From NCBI RefSeq assembly GCF_016900875.1, contig NZ_JAFEUM010000001.1:337241-401240 (forward strand): a stretch of 64,000 bases of DNA, given 5' to 3'. Below the pieces are notes generated by a model, which did not search any database, had not been told where the DNA came from, and saw nothing but the letters and a program-made list of their open reading frames with translations. The DNA is from Vibrio ulleungensis. GTDB lineage: Bacteria > Pseudomonadota > Gammaproteobacteria > Enterobacterales > Vibrionaceae. This document shows positions 47,013 through 57,387 of this stretch, in pieces. The translations under genes were made by a program, and so were the position numbers. Every line of letters begins with the position of its first letter. The stretch's first letter is position 1.

Positions 47013-47131
47013 GTCTGTTACTCCTTACAGTTAACAAGTTAATTTTATGGAGTAAATAGGATTTAGTCGACTTTATAATCTATTCCCTTTGAGGTTAGAT
47101 GATAAAAGCGCGTTGGTATAAACTTGAACCC

Positions 47132-47160
47132 AAAAAAACAGGAGCACTGTGGCTCCTGTT
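47132..47160 (-). terminator. Intrinsic terminator of the outer-membrane protein gene
   Basis: On the minus strand ACAGGAGC and GCTCCTGT pair around CACAGT, followed by seven T. Confidence 0.9.
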
Positions 47161-47194
47161 GTTCTATGCGAAAGGCGTGCTTAAATCGGCCTTC

Positions 47195-47962
47195 TTAAAA
47201 TTGGTAGTTAACTTCGACTCGATGATCACCATCGGCAAAGTTTGAGTCTTGGTTCCAGTTGGCGAAATAACGAATGTTGGTTCGGCCATTAATTTGGTAG
47301 CTCGCAGAGACTTCATGCAGAAGCTCATTGTCAAAAATATCCTTATGGATATCTGAACCAGAAATGCTATCCATGAACATTGGGTTATAGTTTAGCCAGA
47401 TTTTGTCAGTCACATCGATCTTGCTGTACATACCTACCACGTAAAACGTACCGTGTAGATCCCAGCGATCGAGTGCTTGTGCATCATCGCGAGTAGTGTC
47501 AAACGTCTCACCAAATGCAACACCAGCACCAGCAAGAGGATACAGCATTACTGGTCCCATCTTAGGCAATGCCTGAATGAAACTGTAAGAAGCACTGCCT
47601 TGCGCACCATTACCATCGGTAAATGCTAAGTTTACATCGACTTGCGAGCCGCGGCCGTTGGTGAGATCTACGCCAAAATTACGGTATCTAAGTGAATCGA
47701 TGCTGTTATCAGCAGTATCGGCCCAGCCTAACGCTTCACCCGCAAAGCCTTTAATTTCAAACACGTTCATGCCCAGAGTGGTGTCGCTGCCGGTATCATA
47801 TGTCTGGCCTACTTTAATGTTCAAGCCTTTATCGGTATAGCCGGCACCAGCCTGTGTATAAACCGCTAATGGGTCAGACATGTCTTGAAGTTCTTGCTCG
47901 TTGTCGGTTTCAGCGATTGCAGGTAAAGCAAGCGGAAGAAGGAATAATAGTGATTTTTTCAT
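47195..47962 (-). CDS. Outer-membrane beta-barrel protein of unknown function
   Basis: A 255-residue protein with a signal peptide (MKKSLLFLLPLALPAIA) and alternating hydrophobic strands typical of a small barrel (for example SQVDVNLAFTDG, GSASYSFIQALP, TNIRYFANWNQD). The last residue is phenylalanine in VEVNYQF, the classic outer-membrane assembly signal. I chose ATG 47960-47962; the frame extends 20 codons upstream but those residues precede the signal peptide. Substrate and function are not apparent. Confidence 0.8.
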   Translation of the reverse strand: MKKSLLFLLPLALPAIAETDNEQELQDMSDPLAVYTQAGAGYTDKGLNIKVGQTYDTGSDTTLGMNVFEIKGFAGEALGWADTADNSIDSLRYRNFGVDLTNGRGSQVDVNLAFTDGNGAQGSASYSFIQALPKMGPVMLYPLAGAGVAFGETFDTTRDDAQALDRWDLHGTFYVVGMYSKIDVTDKIWLNYNPMFMDSISGSDIHKDIFDNELLHEVSASYQINGRTNIRYFANWNQDSNFADGDHRVEVNYQF

Positions 47963-48096
47963 GGATTTAGGAACTGATCGGGAACAGGAACGCCATTTTA
48001 TTCTGGCCCCCGACAAATACATGTAATATCGCTTATTCGAAAATAGGTATTTACAAGTGGTAATAACTTAGCTAATGCCAGCACCAGCGGGGGTCG

Positions 48097-49485
48097 CTAC
48101 AACCAAATACTCACCAGAAAGGTCAGTATGACAATGCAGGATAGGTTCAGCACCAAACCGATACGCATCATCTCTTTTTGTTGTATATGACCAGATCCAA
48201 AAACAATTGCGTTGGGTGGCGTCGCGACGGGCAACATAAACGCGCATGATGCGGACACTGCAATGAGTACCGACACAATTATAGGCGATAGCCCAAACGC
48301 TTCAGCGACACCAGCAAACACTGGGATCAATAGTGCGGCACTGGCGGTATTGCTAGCAAATTCGGTCAAAAACACCACGAACATAGCCAGCATGCCGATG
48401 ATCAAAACCGTGTGCCAATCTTGGATCAATAGGCTGAGTGTGGTTGCCAAATAGAGACTGGCTCCGGTGGCTTTAAGGATGTTACTTAAACAAATACCAC
48501 CGCCAAACAGCAACAACACTCCCCAATCTGCGGTTCGTTCAATATCATTCCAATGAACGACCTTCGCCAGTCCAAGCGCAACGATTGCTGTAATTGCAAC
48601 CAAGGTATCAAACTTGGCGGTTCCACCAAATAACGTACTAAGAGGTTTGCTAAAAATCCACGCACCCACGGTTAGCGCAAAGATCCCTAAGACTAACTTT
48701 TGATTCTTGTTTAACTTGATGTCTGTAGTGGCAAAATCAAGTTCACCGCTAAGATCTGGTTTTAAGACTGTATAGAGTATTGCGATAGCGATTGGCAGCA
48801 AAACGACCACCGCTGGAACGCCAAAAGACATCCATTGGGTAAAGGTTAGGCCCATCTCTGAGGCGGCGATAGCATTAGGTGGGCTACCTATAATTGTAGC
48901 GATACCTCCAATACTCGCGCTGTAGGCAATGCCTAATAAAACAAACACATAGCCACTATGTTGCTTGTTGGCGTCAAGTTTGGTCAAAATACCTAACACT
49001 AGCGGTAGCATCATAGCCGTAGTTGCGGTGTTGCTGATCCACATCGATAACAATGCGGTCGTCCCAAATAGTAACAGAACTGCATTAAGCAGTTTTCCGC
49101 GCGCCAGCACCAGAACTTGGTCTGCAATAATTTTATCCAACCCCTGCCGGTGTAATGCCGCTGCTAGCGCGAAGCCGCCCAAGAAGAGAAATATTATCGA
49201 ATTGGAAAAGCTGTGTAGTGCATTTTGGAGATCAAATACCCCAAATACTACCGCTAGTATCGGCACTAACAATGCGGTGACCGTGACATGCAATGCTTCG
49301 GTGAGCCACAAAATGGCGATAAACACCAGTATCGCCAGACCTACAGTGACGTCATGCTCTAATGGTAGATAGGTATAAAGTAGCGCGAATATTATAACGT
49401 CGAGGATAAATATTACGCTGCTACGGTGGTGTTCGAACCAGGGGTGGTTGTCGATGGATAAACTGGCGTGATGCGGTGTAGACAT
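48097..49485 (-). CDS. Na+/dicarboxylate symporter, DASS family (VcINDY-like)
   Basis: A 462-residue inner-membrane symporter importing C4-dicarboxylates such as succinate with sodium. The length equals that of the structurally known VcINDY. The two SNT signature motifs are visible, [11 protein letters not shown] (about 150) and [13 protein letters not shown] (about 375), each binding sodium and substrate. About eleven helices and two re-entrant hairpins are expected. It is transcribed alone, between the agl operon and the barrel protein. Confidence 0.93.
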   Translation of the reverse strand: MSTPHHASLSIDNHPWFEHHRSSVIFILDVIIFALLYTYLPLEHDVTVGLAILVFIAILWLTEALHVTVTALLVPILAVVFGVFDLQNALHSFSNSIIFLFLGGFALAAALHRQGLDKIIADQVLVLARGKLLNAVLLLFGTTALLSMWISNTATTAMMLPLVLGILTKLDANKQHSGYVFVLLGIAYSASIGGIATIIGSPPNAIAASEMGLTFTQWMSFGVPAVVVLLPIAIAILYTVLKPDLSGELDFATTDIKLNKNQKLVLGIFALTVGAWIFSKPLSTLFGGTAKFDTLVAITAIVALGLAKVVHWNDIERTADWGVLLLFGGGICLSNILKATGASLYLATTLSLLIQDWHTVLIIGMLAMFVVFLTEFASNTASAALLIPVFAGVAEAFGLSPIIVSVLIAVSASCAFMLPVATPPNAIVFGSGHIQQKEMMRIGLVLNLSCIVILTFLVSIWL

Positions 49486-49569
49486 GGTTAGCCCCCTAAC
49501 TCTGAAAACCCAACTTGAGTATGGTTCAGGGATCAGAGGGCTGTTGTGATAACCATCATATTGCTGTGG

Positions 49570-50667
49570 TTATTTTGCTAAGTGTTTGAGTGATATTCCT
49601 TTTTCGTCAAACAAGTGGACTTTTTCTAAGTCAGCCGTTAAGTGGATGGTCTCACCCTTATGGAAATCGTAAATACCAGGCAACTTCGCAATGATAGCTT
49701 GTTCAACACCTTCAACGTTGATGTGCAAAAGCGTGACTTCACCGAGCGATTCGACAAACATAACTTCACCGCTGATCATGGCACTTTGTTCACCCGCCAA
49801 TTGATAATCTTCTGGGCGCACGCCAAGACTCAAAGGCTGACCAATCATACCCGTTTGCGACTGAATTGGTATGGTTACGTCCAATCCGCTGGGCGCTTTC
49901 ACCTGCGTAGTGTCGCCACTTTTCAGACATTGGCAGCTAACGATATTCATCGATGGAGAGCCAATAAATTGCGCAACAAAGACGTTTGCAGGACTTGTAT
50001 ACAGCTCGAGTGGGGTACCGACTTGTTCGATAATGCCTGCCGAAAGGACAACGATTCGGTCAGCGAGAGTCATAGCTTCAACCTGATCATGGGTTACATA
50101 AATCATAGTGGTCTGCGGCAACTGCTCGTTAAGGTTAGCGATTTCGATTCGAGTTTGTACCCGAAGCGCGGCATCCAAGTTAGACAAAGGTTCATCAAAC
50201 AAGAACACTTTTGGCTGCCTGACAATAGCTCGGCCTATAGCGACGCGCTGTCTTTGACCGCCTGATAGGGCTTTTGGTAGCCTATCTAAATAGGGCTCTA
50301 ATTGCAGCATTCTGGCGGCATCCATGACGCGTTCATGGATGGTCTCTTTGTCTTGCTTGGCAATCCGCATGGCAAATGCCATGTTGTCATAGACGGTCAT
50401 GTGCGGGTAGAGAGCGTAGGTTTGGAATACCATGGCGATGCCACGCATTGCCGCTGGCATATCATTGACCTGTGCCGACTCAATAAACATGTCACCAGAG
50501 GTGATGTCTTCAAGCCCCGCAATCATTCTGAGCAGAGTGGACTTACCGCAGCCAGAAGGTCCAACAAAGACAACAAACTCACCTTGTTCGATGTCCAAAT
50601 CAACCCCATGGATAACCTCGGTTTTTCCGTAGGCCTTTTTAATATTTTTTAGACTTAATCCTGTCAT
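49570..50667 (-). CDS. aglK: Alpha-glucoside ABC transporter ATPase AglK
   Basis: A 365-residue MalK-type ATPase: Walker [10 protein letters not shown], signature LSGGQRQRV, Walker [13 protein letters not shown], then a regulatory domain with LGVRPEDY. It closes the aglEFGK operon, 37 bp after aglG. It resembles the malK product of this window but differs in the regulatory domain, so each importer probably has its own ATPase. Confidence 0.92.
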   Translation of the reverse strand: MTGLSLKNIKKAYGKTEVIHGVDLDIEQGEFVVFVGPSGCGKSTLLRMIAGLEDITSGDMFIESAQVNDMPAAMRGIAMVFQTYALYPHMTVYDNMAFAMRIAKQDKETIHERVMDAARMLQLEPYLDRLPKALSGGQRQRVAIGRAIVRQPKVFLFDEPLSNLDAALRVQTRIEIANLNEQLPQTTMIYVTHDQVEAMTLADRIVVLSAGIIEQVGTPLELYTSPANVFVAQFIGSPSMNIVSCQCLKSGDTTQVKAPSGLDVTIPIQSQTGMIGQPLSLGVRPEDYQLAGEQSAMISGEVMFVESLGEVTLLHINVEGVEQAIIAKLPGIYDFHKGETIHLTADLEKVHLFDEKGISLKHLAK

Positions 50668-50704
50668 AGGTTGTTCTCTTTAATCAGGTACAACGAAAAA
50701 GTGT

Positions 50705-51880
50705 CTATTTCACAGAGCCAGCGAGCAGCCCTCTAACGAGGTAGCGCTGTAGTGTGAAGAAGACTAATAAAGGTACGGCTATCGACACAAACGCCGATGC
50801 GGTCAAGATTTCCCAGTTACCACCACGCGAACCGAGTAACTCTCTTAGACGAGCGGTTAACACCATATGCTCTTCTCCGGTTCCCAAGAATACCGTAGCG
50901 ACTAACAGATCGTTCCAAACCCACAAGAACTGGAATATGCCGAACGATGCCAAAGCAGGGAACGATAGCGGCAATACAATCCTCATAAATATTTCGAAGT
51001 CTGTTGCACCATCAACTTTGGCCGACTCAATGATCTCTCGCGGTAAACTGGAAATGTAGTTGCGTAACAGATATATGGCTAAGGGTAAGCCAAACCCTGT
51101 ATGCGCGAGCCATATCCCGAGATAAGTCTTGGCCCCTACACCGAATACGGCGCCAATGTCGTTGTATAACCTCAACAGCGGTATGAGCGACATTTGTAGT
51201 GGCACCACCAGCAAACCAACCACAACCGCCAGCAATAGGCTACGACCTGGCATCTTCATCCACGACAACGCATAGGCTGCGTAGGCCGCAATTAAGATGG
51301 GTATAACAGTCGCAGGAATGGTCACGGTCAACGAGTTGATGAATGAACGGCCAATCCCCTCTGAAGTAAGTACCTCGCGGTAGTTATCCAAACCAAATTT
51401 TGGTGGAACGACCGCGGTATAGAATACTCGCTTACCTCGAGAGCCAGTAAAGGGCTCCTCTTGGATCATTTGATAGTGCCCGTCTTCAGTCACGGTAAGT
51501 GTGCCATTTTTCATCTCCGCAGTTTCACCCGGTAGAAACTTATTGGGTTCACGAGACGAAAAGCCAAACGCCATCACTTCAGTAGGCTTATCTGCGACAA
51601 GTAATTGCCCTTCTAATATAAATTTCCCATCCATTTCACGCTGTTGGTCTGGGTCTTCGGTACGCGCCACTAAGTTCTGCTCGGAAGCACTTAAGCTGGT
51701 CCACCAGCCAGAAAGTGCAAGTTGATCTTTGTCTCTAAATGACGAAATGAACAAGCCAGCGGTGGGTAGAGTCCACATTATGACGATGAGCAATACCGAC
51801 ACATGAACCAGTATGGTGAGTGGCGAGCGCCGCATAGCACTAAAACTAAAACTCGCTGCTTTTGGAGTCACTGAGCTCAT
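50705..51880 (-). CDS. aglG: Alpha-glucoside ABC transporter permease AglG
   Basis: A 391-residue permease of the MalG type with a first helix at about 22-45, a large periplasmic insert (about 50-180) and five more helices. The EAA loop reads PREIIESAKVDGATDFEIFMRIVLPLS. The long insert before helix 2 is typical of AglG rather than MalG. Its start overlaps the aglF stop by one base (TAATG). Confidence 0.92.
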   Translation of the reverse strand: MSSVTPKAASFSFSAMRRSPLTILVHVSVLLIVIMWTLPTAGLFISSFRDKDQLALSGWWTSLSASEQNLVARTEDPDQQREMDGKFILEGQLLVADKPTEVMAFGFSSREPNKFLPGETAEMKNGTLTVTEDGHYQMIQEEPFTGSRGKRVFYTAVVPPKFGLDNYREVLTSEGIGRSFINSLTVTIPATVIPILIAAYAAYALSWMKMPGRSLLLAVVVGLLVVPLQMSLIPLLRLYNDIGAVFGVGAKTYLGIWLAHTGFGLPLAIYLLRNYISSLPREIIESAKVDGATDFEIFMRIVLPLSFPALASFGIFQFLWVWNDLLVATVFLGTGEEHMVLTARLRELLGSRGGNWEILTASAFVSIAVPLLVFFTLQRYLVRGLLAGSVK

Positions 51881-52890
51881 TATCTATCCTCCATTTCAGC
51901 GCTTGCATTGCGCATGTTCCAAACCATCACAGGGATAACGGCAATCATGATGATGACGGCAATCGCTGCGCCACGTCCAAAGTCACCACCACCTCTAAAC
52001 ATCCAATCAAACATCATGTTGGCGAGAACCTGAGTGCTCCACTGACCATTGGTCATGGCCAGCACTATATCGAATACCTTGAGAACTAAAATCGTAATCG
52101 TGGTCCATACCACAGCAATGGTGCCCCAAATTTGCGGGATAAGAATTTTAAAGAAAATCTGCACACCATTGGCGCCATCAAGGACAGCCGCTTCGACGGT
52201 TTCCTCAGGGATCCCGCGTAGAGCCGCAGACAAAATCACCATTGCAAAACCAGTCTGGATCCAAATTAAAATCACCATCAAGAAGAAATTGTTCCAAAAC
52301 GGAATGGTGATCCATGCTTGAGGAGCAAAACCTAAAAACTCGACGAAGGCGTTGAGTAGACCAATTTGCTCAGAGCCTGGCCCTCGGTAGTCGTAGATGA
52401 ATTTCCAGATGATGGATGCACCGATAAACGAGATGGCCATCGGCATGAAAATAAGACTCTTGGCAATGTTGCCCCAGCTGACTTTATCGGTCAGTGCGGC
52501 GATCACAAGCCCAAAGAAGGTGGAGGCGGCAGGTACAACCAACAGCCACAGTAAGTTATTAACCAAAGACTCTTGAAACTCAGGGTTTTGAAACAGCCAT
52601 GTGTAATTCGAGAGTCCAACGAATTGGTCACCATTGCGGTCATGCAATGATAAGTAAAACGATTCAAATACGGGGTAAATCAAGTAAAGGGTTAGAAAGG
52701 CCAGTGCTGGAAAGAGAAACAACCAAGGTCTAATAGCCGCCGCGCGGCGAATATTCTTGGCCATCTTTGCATTGGCGACGTTACGTGTTGGGAAGAATAC
52801 AGTCAGTAGCCAGTTGGAAAAAACATAGTAAAACGCACAGGTCGCGACACCTATGACCATAATAATCAGTGATGAATAGAGTTGCTCCAT
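51880..52890 (-). CDS. aglF: Alpha-glucoside ABC transporter permease AglF
   Basis: A 336-residue permease with an N-terminal helix (about 5-30), a second at about 55-75 and the ABC permease core. The EAA loop is PEETVEAAVLDGANGVQIFFKILIPQIW. It is the MalF-type partner of AglG but has no P2-sized insert. It is second in the operon, behind a hairpin that follows aglE. Confidence 0.92.
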   Translation of the reverse strand: MEQLYSSLIIMVIGVATCAFYYVFSNWLLTVFFPTRNVANAKMAKNIRRAAAIRPWLFLFPALAFLTLYLIYPVFESFYLSLHDRNGDQFVGLSNYTWLFQNPEFQESLVNNLLWLLVVPAASTFFGLVIAALTDKVSWGNIAKSLIFMPMAISFIGASIIWKFIYDYRGPGSEQIGLLNAFVEFLGFAPQAWITIPFWNNFFLMVILIWIQTGFAMVILSAALRGIPEETVEAAVLDGANGVQIFFKILIPQIWGTIAVVWTTITILVLKVFDIVLAMTNGQWSTQVLANMMFDWMFRGGGDFGRGAAIAVIIMIAVIPVMVWNMRNASAEMEDR

Positions 52891-52939
52891 CGTGACCTCG
52901 CGTTATTCGTTAGTTATTGACGAGCTGATTAATCAAGAA

Positions 52940-52968
52940 AGGCTCCTTTCTCATATCAAAAGGAGCCT
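52940..52968 (-). promoter_or_regulatory. Hairpin between aglE and aglF
   Basis: AGGCTCCTTT and AAAGGAGCCT form a perfect 10-bp stem with a 9-nt loop just after aglE. Like the malE-malF hairpin, it probably raises binding protein over permease. Confidence 0.75.
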
Positions 52969-52981
52969 ATTGTCGATGGAA

Positions 52982-54334
52982 TTACTTCAGTGCATCCCAT
53001 GTTTTCTGGATTTCATCGGCCACTTGTTTAGCAGGTTTACCACCACTGTAGTCCACCATGCCTGTCCAGAATGCGCCTGCGCCAATTTTACCTGGCATTA
53101 GGTCTGAACCGTCAAAGCGGAATGTGGTTGCATCAAGTAAGATAGCCCCTTGTTTCTTAAGCGTATCGTTACCGTAAGCGTCCATGTTCACGCCTTTGTA
53201 CGGAGTTAAGAAGCCCGATTGAGCCATCCATACTTCGTGCGCGATAGGCGATTTCAAGAATTCCATAAAGGCGCGAGCACCTTTCGAATCTTTAGTAATA
53301 CTAAACATGGTACCAGCACCTAATACTGGTTTACCTAGGTCCTTAGATTCGTACGCAGGGAAGTAGAAGAAATCCGCGTCTAGGCCTAGCTCAGTACCTT
53401 CTGGGAAGAAGCTAGGAATGAATGACGCTTGACGGTGCATGTAACACTTCGCAGGTGACGTAAACATTCCTTTAGGAGAATCACGGAAGTCGGTTGCCGC
53501 AACAGCGCGAGAACCGCCGTCTACAAATTTGTCGTTTAGTACAAACCAACCAAACTCGTCGATAGCTTCAACCACTTTAGGATCGTTAAATTTAAGTTCG
53601 TTGGTGGTCCACTTATCATAGTCTTGTGGAGACTGTGTGCGAAGCATGAGATCTTCAACCCAGTCGGTTGCAGGCCAACCTGTAGCACCACCTGAACCTA
53701 AACCTACACACCAAGGTGTTTCACCATCTGCGACCATTTGCTCAGTAAGTGCTTTAAGATCTTCTAGAGTCTCTGGTACTTCGTACCCGGCATCTTCAAA
53801 GTTCTCTGGTACATACCAAACGAGTGATTTTAGGTCGACTTTATAGAAGAAGCCGTACAGATCATCTTTCCCATCTTTACCTGCAAAAGTGCCAAGATCG
53901 ACCCAAGATGAGCCAGCGGCGTAGTTAGCTTCAAGCCATGGTGCTGTTTCGTCGCTTAATGGCGTCAAGAATCCCTTTGACGCGAGATCAGCCGCAAGAC
54001 CAGGCTGAGGGAAAATAGCAATGTTAGGTGCACTACCAGCTTGCACATCAATGGCAATTTGTTGCTCAAAGCTGTCAGAGCCGGAGTAATTTACGGTCGC
54101 GCCAGTAGCCGCCTCAAAATAGGCGATGACACTTTCAACTAAATCTTTATCGGCAGTTAGCCATGGTCCAAATACAGTGATGGTTTCACCTTTTAGATCC
54201 ATTGCTTTTAGTTCTTCAAAACTTTGCCAATTAAAGCGATCGTCTTCACCAGGGGCAAACATAAGATCGGCAGCAAAGGTAGAGGTAGATGCTATAGCGA
54301 GTGCTACGGCTGTAGAGAGTAGGGTAGATTTCAT
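52982..54334 (-). CDS. aglE: Alpha-glucoside-binding periplasmic protein AglE
   Basis: A 450-residue solute-binding protein. After the signal peptide (MKSTLLSTAVALAIASTSTFAA), the mature start DLMFAPGEDDRFNWQSFEEL followed by LKGETITVFGPW is characteristic of AglE from rhizobia, which binds sucrose, maltose and trehalose. I chose ATG 54332-54334, since GGAG lies 6 bp upstream on the minus strand; the frame also allows four more codons. It is divergent from the alpha-glucosidase gene. Confidence 0.93.
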   Translation of the reverse strand: MKSTLLSTAVALAIASTSTFAADLMFAPGEDDRFNWQSFEELKAMDLKGETITVFGPWLTADKDLVESVIAYFEAATGATVNYSGSDSFEQQIAIDVQAGSAPNIAIFPQPGLAADLASKGFLTPLSDETAPWLEANYAAGSSWVDLGTFAGKDGKDDLYGFFYKVDLKSLVWYVPENFEDAGYEVPETLEDLKALTEQMVADGETPWCVGLGSGGATGWPATDWVEDLMLRTQSPQDYDKWTTNELKFNDPKVVEAIDEFGWFVLNDKFVDGGSRAVAATDFRDSPKGMFTSPAKCYMHRQASFIPSFFPEGTELGLDADFFYFPAYESKDLGKPVLGAGTMFSITKDSKGARAFMEFLKSPIAHEVWMAQSGFLTPYKGVNMDAYGNDTLKKQGAILLDATTFRFDGSDLMPGKIGAGAFWTGMVDYSGGKPAKQVADEIQKTWDALK

Positions 54335-54606
54335 CGTCAACTCCATGTAAGTGATGTTACATAAGTGCTAGGAATGCAAACTTCTGATTTGCTTAGTTAT
54401 ATACTTCCCTAATAACCATATACCCCTGTAAAAAGTTTGCTGTACAAAAAATACCGATGTGTGCGCGATCTCGCTTTTTGGCTGAAAAACAAACAATAAT
54501 CTTGATGATAGTCAATTTTCCGCGCGTTTGGTGACCAATCTTTCTTACAGCGGCGTTTGAAAGCGCTAGACTAAAGCGCATATTCTCAACGCACAGCAGG
54601 TCCCGT
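54335..54606. promoter_or_regulatory. aglE-aglA divergent control region
   Basis: 272 bp. On the aglA side a promoter is visible: -35 TTGAAA (54557-54562), 18-bp spacer, -10 TATTCT (54581-54586). The spacer holds AAAGCGC twice in direct orientation (54560-54566 and 54573-54579). TGAAAGCGCT resembles half of a LacI-family operator, and the position overlapping the promoter fits repression. Confidence 0.6.
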
Positions 54607-56316
54607 ATGAGCGAGCTAATTACTACAAAACAACAAGTTATGAGAAAGTGGTGGCATAACTCTGTGGTGTATCAAATTTATCCACGCAGTTTTAATGACA
54701 GTAACGGTGACGGTGTGGGTGATTTGAGAGGAATCATTCAAAAGTTGGATTATATCGCTCAACTTGGTGCGGATGTCATTTGGCTGAGCCCTGTGTATCA
54801 GTCGCCAATGGACGATAATGGTTATGACATTTCCGATTATTTAGCGATTTCTCCAGAGTTTGGCACGATGCAAGATATGGATGAGTTGATTGCACAGGCT
54901 AACTCTAGAGGCATCAAAATTGTCATGGATTTGGTGGCCAACCATACCTCCGACGAGCACCCTTGGTTTATCGAGTCCCAAAGCAGTAAGGATAACCCAA
55001 AGCGCGATTGGTATATCTGGAAAGATCCCAAAGAAGATGGCAGCGAGCCTAACAATTGGGAATCCTTTTTTAAACCTAAGGCATGGACCTATGACGAAGA
55101 TTCTGGTCAGTATTATCTGCACCTTTTCTCCAATAAGCAGCCAGATCTTAACTGGGCAAATCCAGAAGTAAGAGAAGCTATTTATCAAATGATGCGCTTT
55201 TGGTTGGACAAAGGCGTAGGTGGCTTCCGAATGGACACCATCAATATGATCGGTAAACCTGCCGACTTCCCAGACGCAACAATTTTTGACTCGGGTGTAG
55301 CAGGTTGGGAACACTGGGCTAATAACGATCTTTGTCACCAATACCTACGTGAAATGAACCAGCAGGTATTGAAAGACTATGATGTGCTGACCGTTGGGGA
55401 AACGCCCTTTACTACCACGTTAGATGGTCGCTATTACTCGCACCCTGATCGTAAAGAAATCAGCATGATATTTCAGTTTGAACATGTAAGTATCGATCGT
55501 GAAGAGCACAACGCTGTCGCTAAGCCATTTGATCTCGTGCAGTACAAAGAAATCATGAGTCGCTGGCAAAATGACCTTTACCAAAAAGGCTGGAATTCGG
55601 TCTACTGGAGCAACCACGACCAACCTCGAACGGTCAGTCGCTATGGCAACGATAACGATCAATACCGTGTCATCAGTGCCAAAATGTTGGGCACGGTGCT
55701 GCATTTGATGAGTGGCACACCCTATGTCTATCAGGGTGAAGAGATAGGAATGACCAACAAACAATTTACCTCAATTGACGAGTTTAACGACTTAATGGCT
55801 AAGTTCCATTATCAGAAGCTGATGGACAAAGGGGTAAAACCGCAAGAAGCACTCGATTTTCTTAACCGATACTCACGCGACCATGCGCGCGTGCCGATGC
55901 AGTGGCAAGACTCTGAAAATGCAGGGTTCACTGACGGTAAGCCATGGCTGCCGCTGAACGATAACTACGCAACCATTAACGCTCAGCAAGCAGTAGGAGA
56001 TCAACAGTCTATTTATCATCACTATCGCAAGCTGATTGAGCTGCGCAAAAGCGGTGAATATGGTGATGTGATTGTGTATGGACGCTATACGCTACTCGAT
56101 CCTGATGACAGTGAAGTGTACGCCTATTTGCGTTGTTTCCACGGAAAACAGCTGTTGATCGTTGCCAATTTCAGCGAAGCGGTCGTTGAAAGGCAATATC
56201 AAGGCGAATTGGGGTTGGTCGTGTTGAATAACTATGACCTCGACCCGTCCAATTTATCGTCGATTACGCTGCAACCCTATCAAGCACTGGTGATTGAACT
56301 GAAAGGTGGTGACTAA
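54607..56316 (+). CDS. aglA: GH13 alpha-glucosidase
   Basis: A 569-residue cytosolic GH13 enzyme hydrolysing alpha-glucosides brought in by AglEFGK. Barrel motifs: DLVANHTSDEHPWF, nucleophile Asp210 in GGFRMDTIN, acid/base Glu265 in TVGETP, and Asp338 in SNHDQPR. In oligo-1,6-glucosidase relatives the residue after the nucleophile is valine in isomaltases and threonine in maltases; here it is Thr211, predicting alpha-1,4 preference. No signal peptide. It shares its stop with the opposing LysR gene. Confidence 0.93.
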   Translation: MSELITTKQQVMRKWWHNSVVYQIYPRSFNDSNGDGVGDLRGIIQKLDYIAQLGADVIWLSPVYQSPMDDNGYDISDYLAISPEFGTMQDMDELIAQANSRGIKIVMDLVANHTSDEHPWFIESQSSKDNPKRDWYIWKDPKEDGSEPNNWESFFKPKAWTYDEDSGQYYLHLFSNKQPDLNWANPEVREAIYQMMRFWLDKGVGGFRMDTINMIGKPADFPDATIFDSGVAGWEHWANNDLCHQYLREMNQQVLKDYDVLTVGETPFTTTLDGRYYSHPDRKEISMIFQFEHVSIDREEHNAVAKPFDLVQYKEIMSRWQNDLYQKGWNSVYWSNHDQPRTVSRYGNDNDQYRVISAKMLGTVLHLMSGTPYVYQGEEIGMTNKQFTSIDEFNDLMAKFHYQKLMDKGVKPQEALDFLNRYSRDHARVPMQWQDSENAGFTDGKPWLPLNDNYATINAQQAVGDQQSIYHHYRKLIELRKSGEYGDVIVYGRYTLLDPDDSEVYAYLRCFHGKQLLIVANFSEAVVERQYQGELGLVVLNNYDLDPSNLSSITLQPYQALVIELKGGD

Positions 56317-57137
56317 GAAAAGCCGTCTTTCTCGTTCCAATCTTTAATGTAATCGAGCACTAGAGGCTCGATTATACTCATTAGCCAGAGGTTTTTGGGT
56401 GACTGTCGCTTGGTGGATTTCATGATAAGTGCAACATCGAGTGACAGTTTTACACCATCGATATCTTCAATTGTAGGCTGGTAGCGAAGGGTAAAACAGC
56501 TATCGAGTAATTGAGTCATTAAGTGGTGATTATCAATGATCAATGTTGCTTCAATGCTAGGATCAATCGTCTTGAAGTGATTACGGTACTCATTTACGGC
56601 GTTGACGATGTACTTTACGTATTCGCCTGAGCGATTGCCGTCAAAGACGCCAACGCCACTGTGCAACCGCTTTTGATATATGCTTTGCGGCTTGTCTCCT
56701 AATATGTGTAACCCCATATCAACGTCTCCCTGCTCGATAAGAGATTCGGTGACATTTGTCCAGGTTCTGATCTCTATAATCGCATCGGTTTGGGCGCGAA
56801 TCGCTTGAATTAGCTTTTTACCAATGTGGGTGAGGTAAATGTCCACAATGTGTAATGTAACTTTATCGACTTGTTTTGGGTCGAAGACTTCCGGCGATAG
56901 AGCAACGCCAATTTGATCAAACGCTTCTTGCAATTTAGGCTCTATATTCATGGCGTAGGTTGTCGGCATTAGACCGTCCGCGCTTCTGATAAACAGCTGG
57001 TCGTCCAAACTCTCTCGGAGTTGAGCCAGTACTTTGGATACGTATGATTGAGAGCGACCCAGTCGCTGCGCCGTTCGTTTGGTTGAATGGGTTTGCATAA
57101 GTATCAAAAAAACTTGTAACGCATTGTAGTCTTTCAT
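56313..57137 (-). CDS. LysR-family transcriptional regulator (agl locus)
   Basis: A 274-residue LysR-type protein with the HTH at about 5-62 (TAQRLGRSQSYVSKVLAQLRESL) and a short effector domain. The C-terminal part is divergent from typical LysR proteins. It is tail-to-tail with aglA, overlapping by four bases. It may control the agl genes, but no classical LysR box is obvious in their promoter region. Confidence 0.82.
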   Translation of the reverse strand: MKDYNALQVFLILMQTHSTKRTAQRLGRSQSYVSKVLAQLRESLDDQLFIRSADGLMPTTYAMNIEPKLQEAFDQIGVALSPEVFDPKQVDKVTLHIVDIYLTHIGKKLIQAIRAQTDAIIEIRTWTNVTESLIEQGDVDMGLHILGDKPQSIYQKRLHSGVGVFDGNRSGEYVKYIVNAVNEYRNHFKTIDPSIEATLIIDNHHLMTQLLDSCFTLRYQPTIEDIDGVKLSLDVALIMKSTKRQSPKNLWLMSIIEPLVLDYIKDWNEKDGFS

Positions 57138-57387
57138 TTAAATCCAAAGTTAATAACCGTTTTGTTTACGATAGCGGTGGCATGGCATATTGTCCATAGT
57201 AACTGAAAGTGTGCACGTCGCTGGGAGGTCAAGCTGCGACTCGTCGCGGCAGGTAGTTGAACGAAAGTTACACGATCTGCTTGGAAAACTGGCAATTGAT
57301 CGCAAATTTTCGCTCATTTGCGGTGGAACTACCTAGATATAGAGTATTCTATTGCACGAAAAAATGACTACCTGTTTTGGAATATAC

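Noticed and set aside
49642..50265. 207-residue open frame opposite aglK
   Set aside because: Fully antisense to a clear ABC ATPase gene, no family resemblance, and its composition follows the reverse complement of conserved ATPase motifs.
54841..55341. 166-residue open frame opposite aglA
   Set aside because: Antisense shadow of the GH13 catalytic region, with no Shine-Dalgarno.
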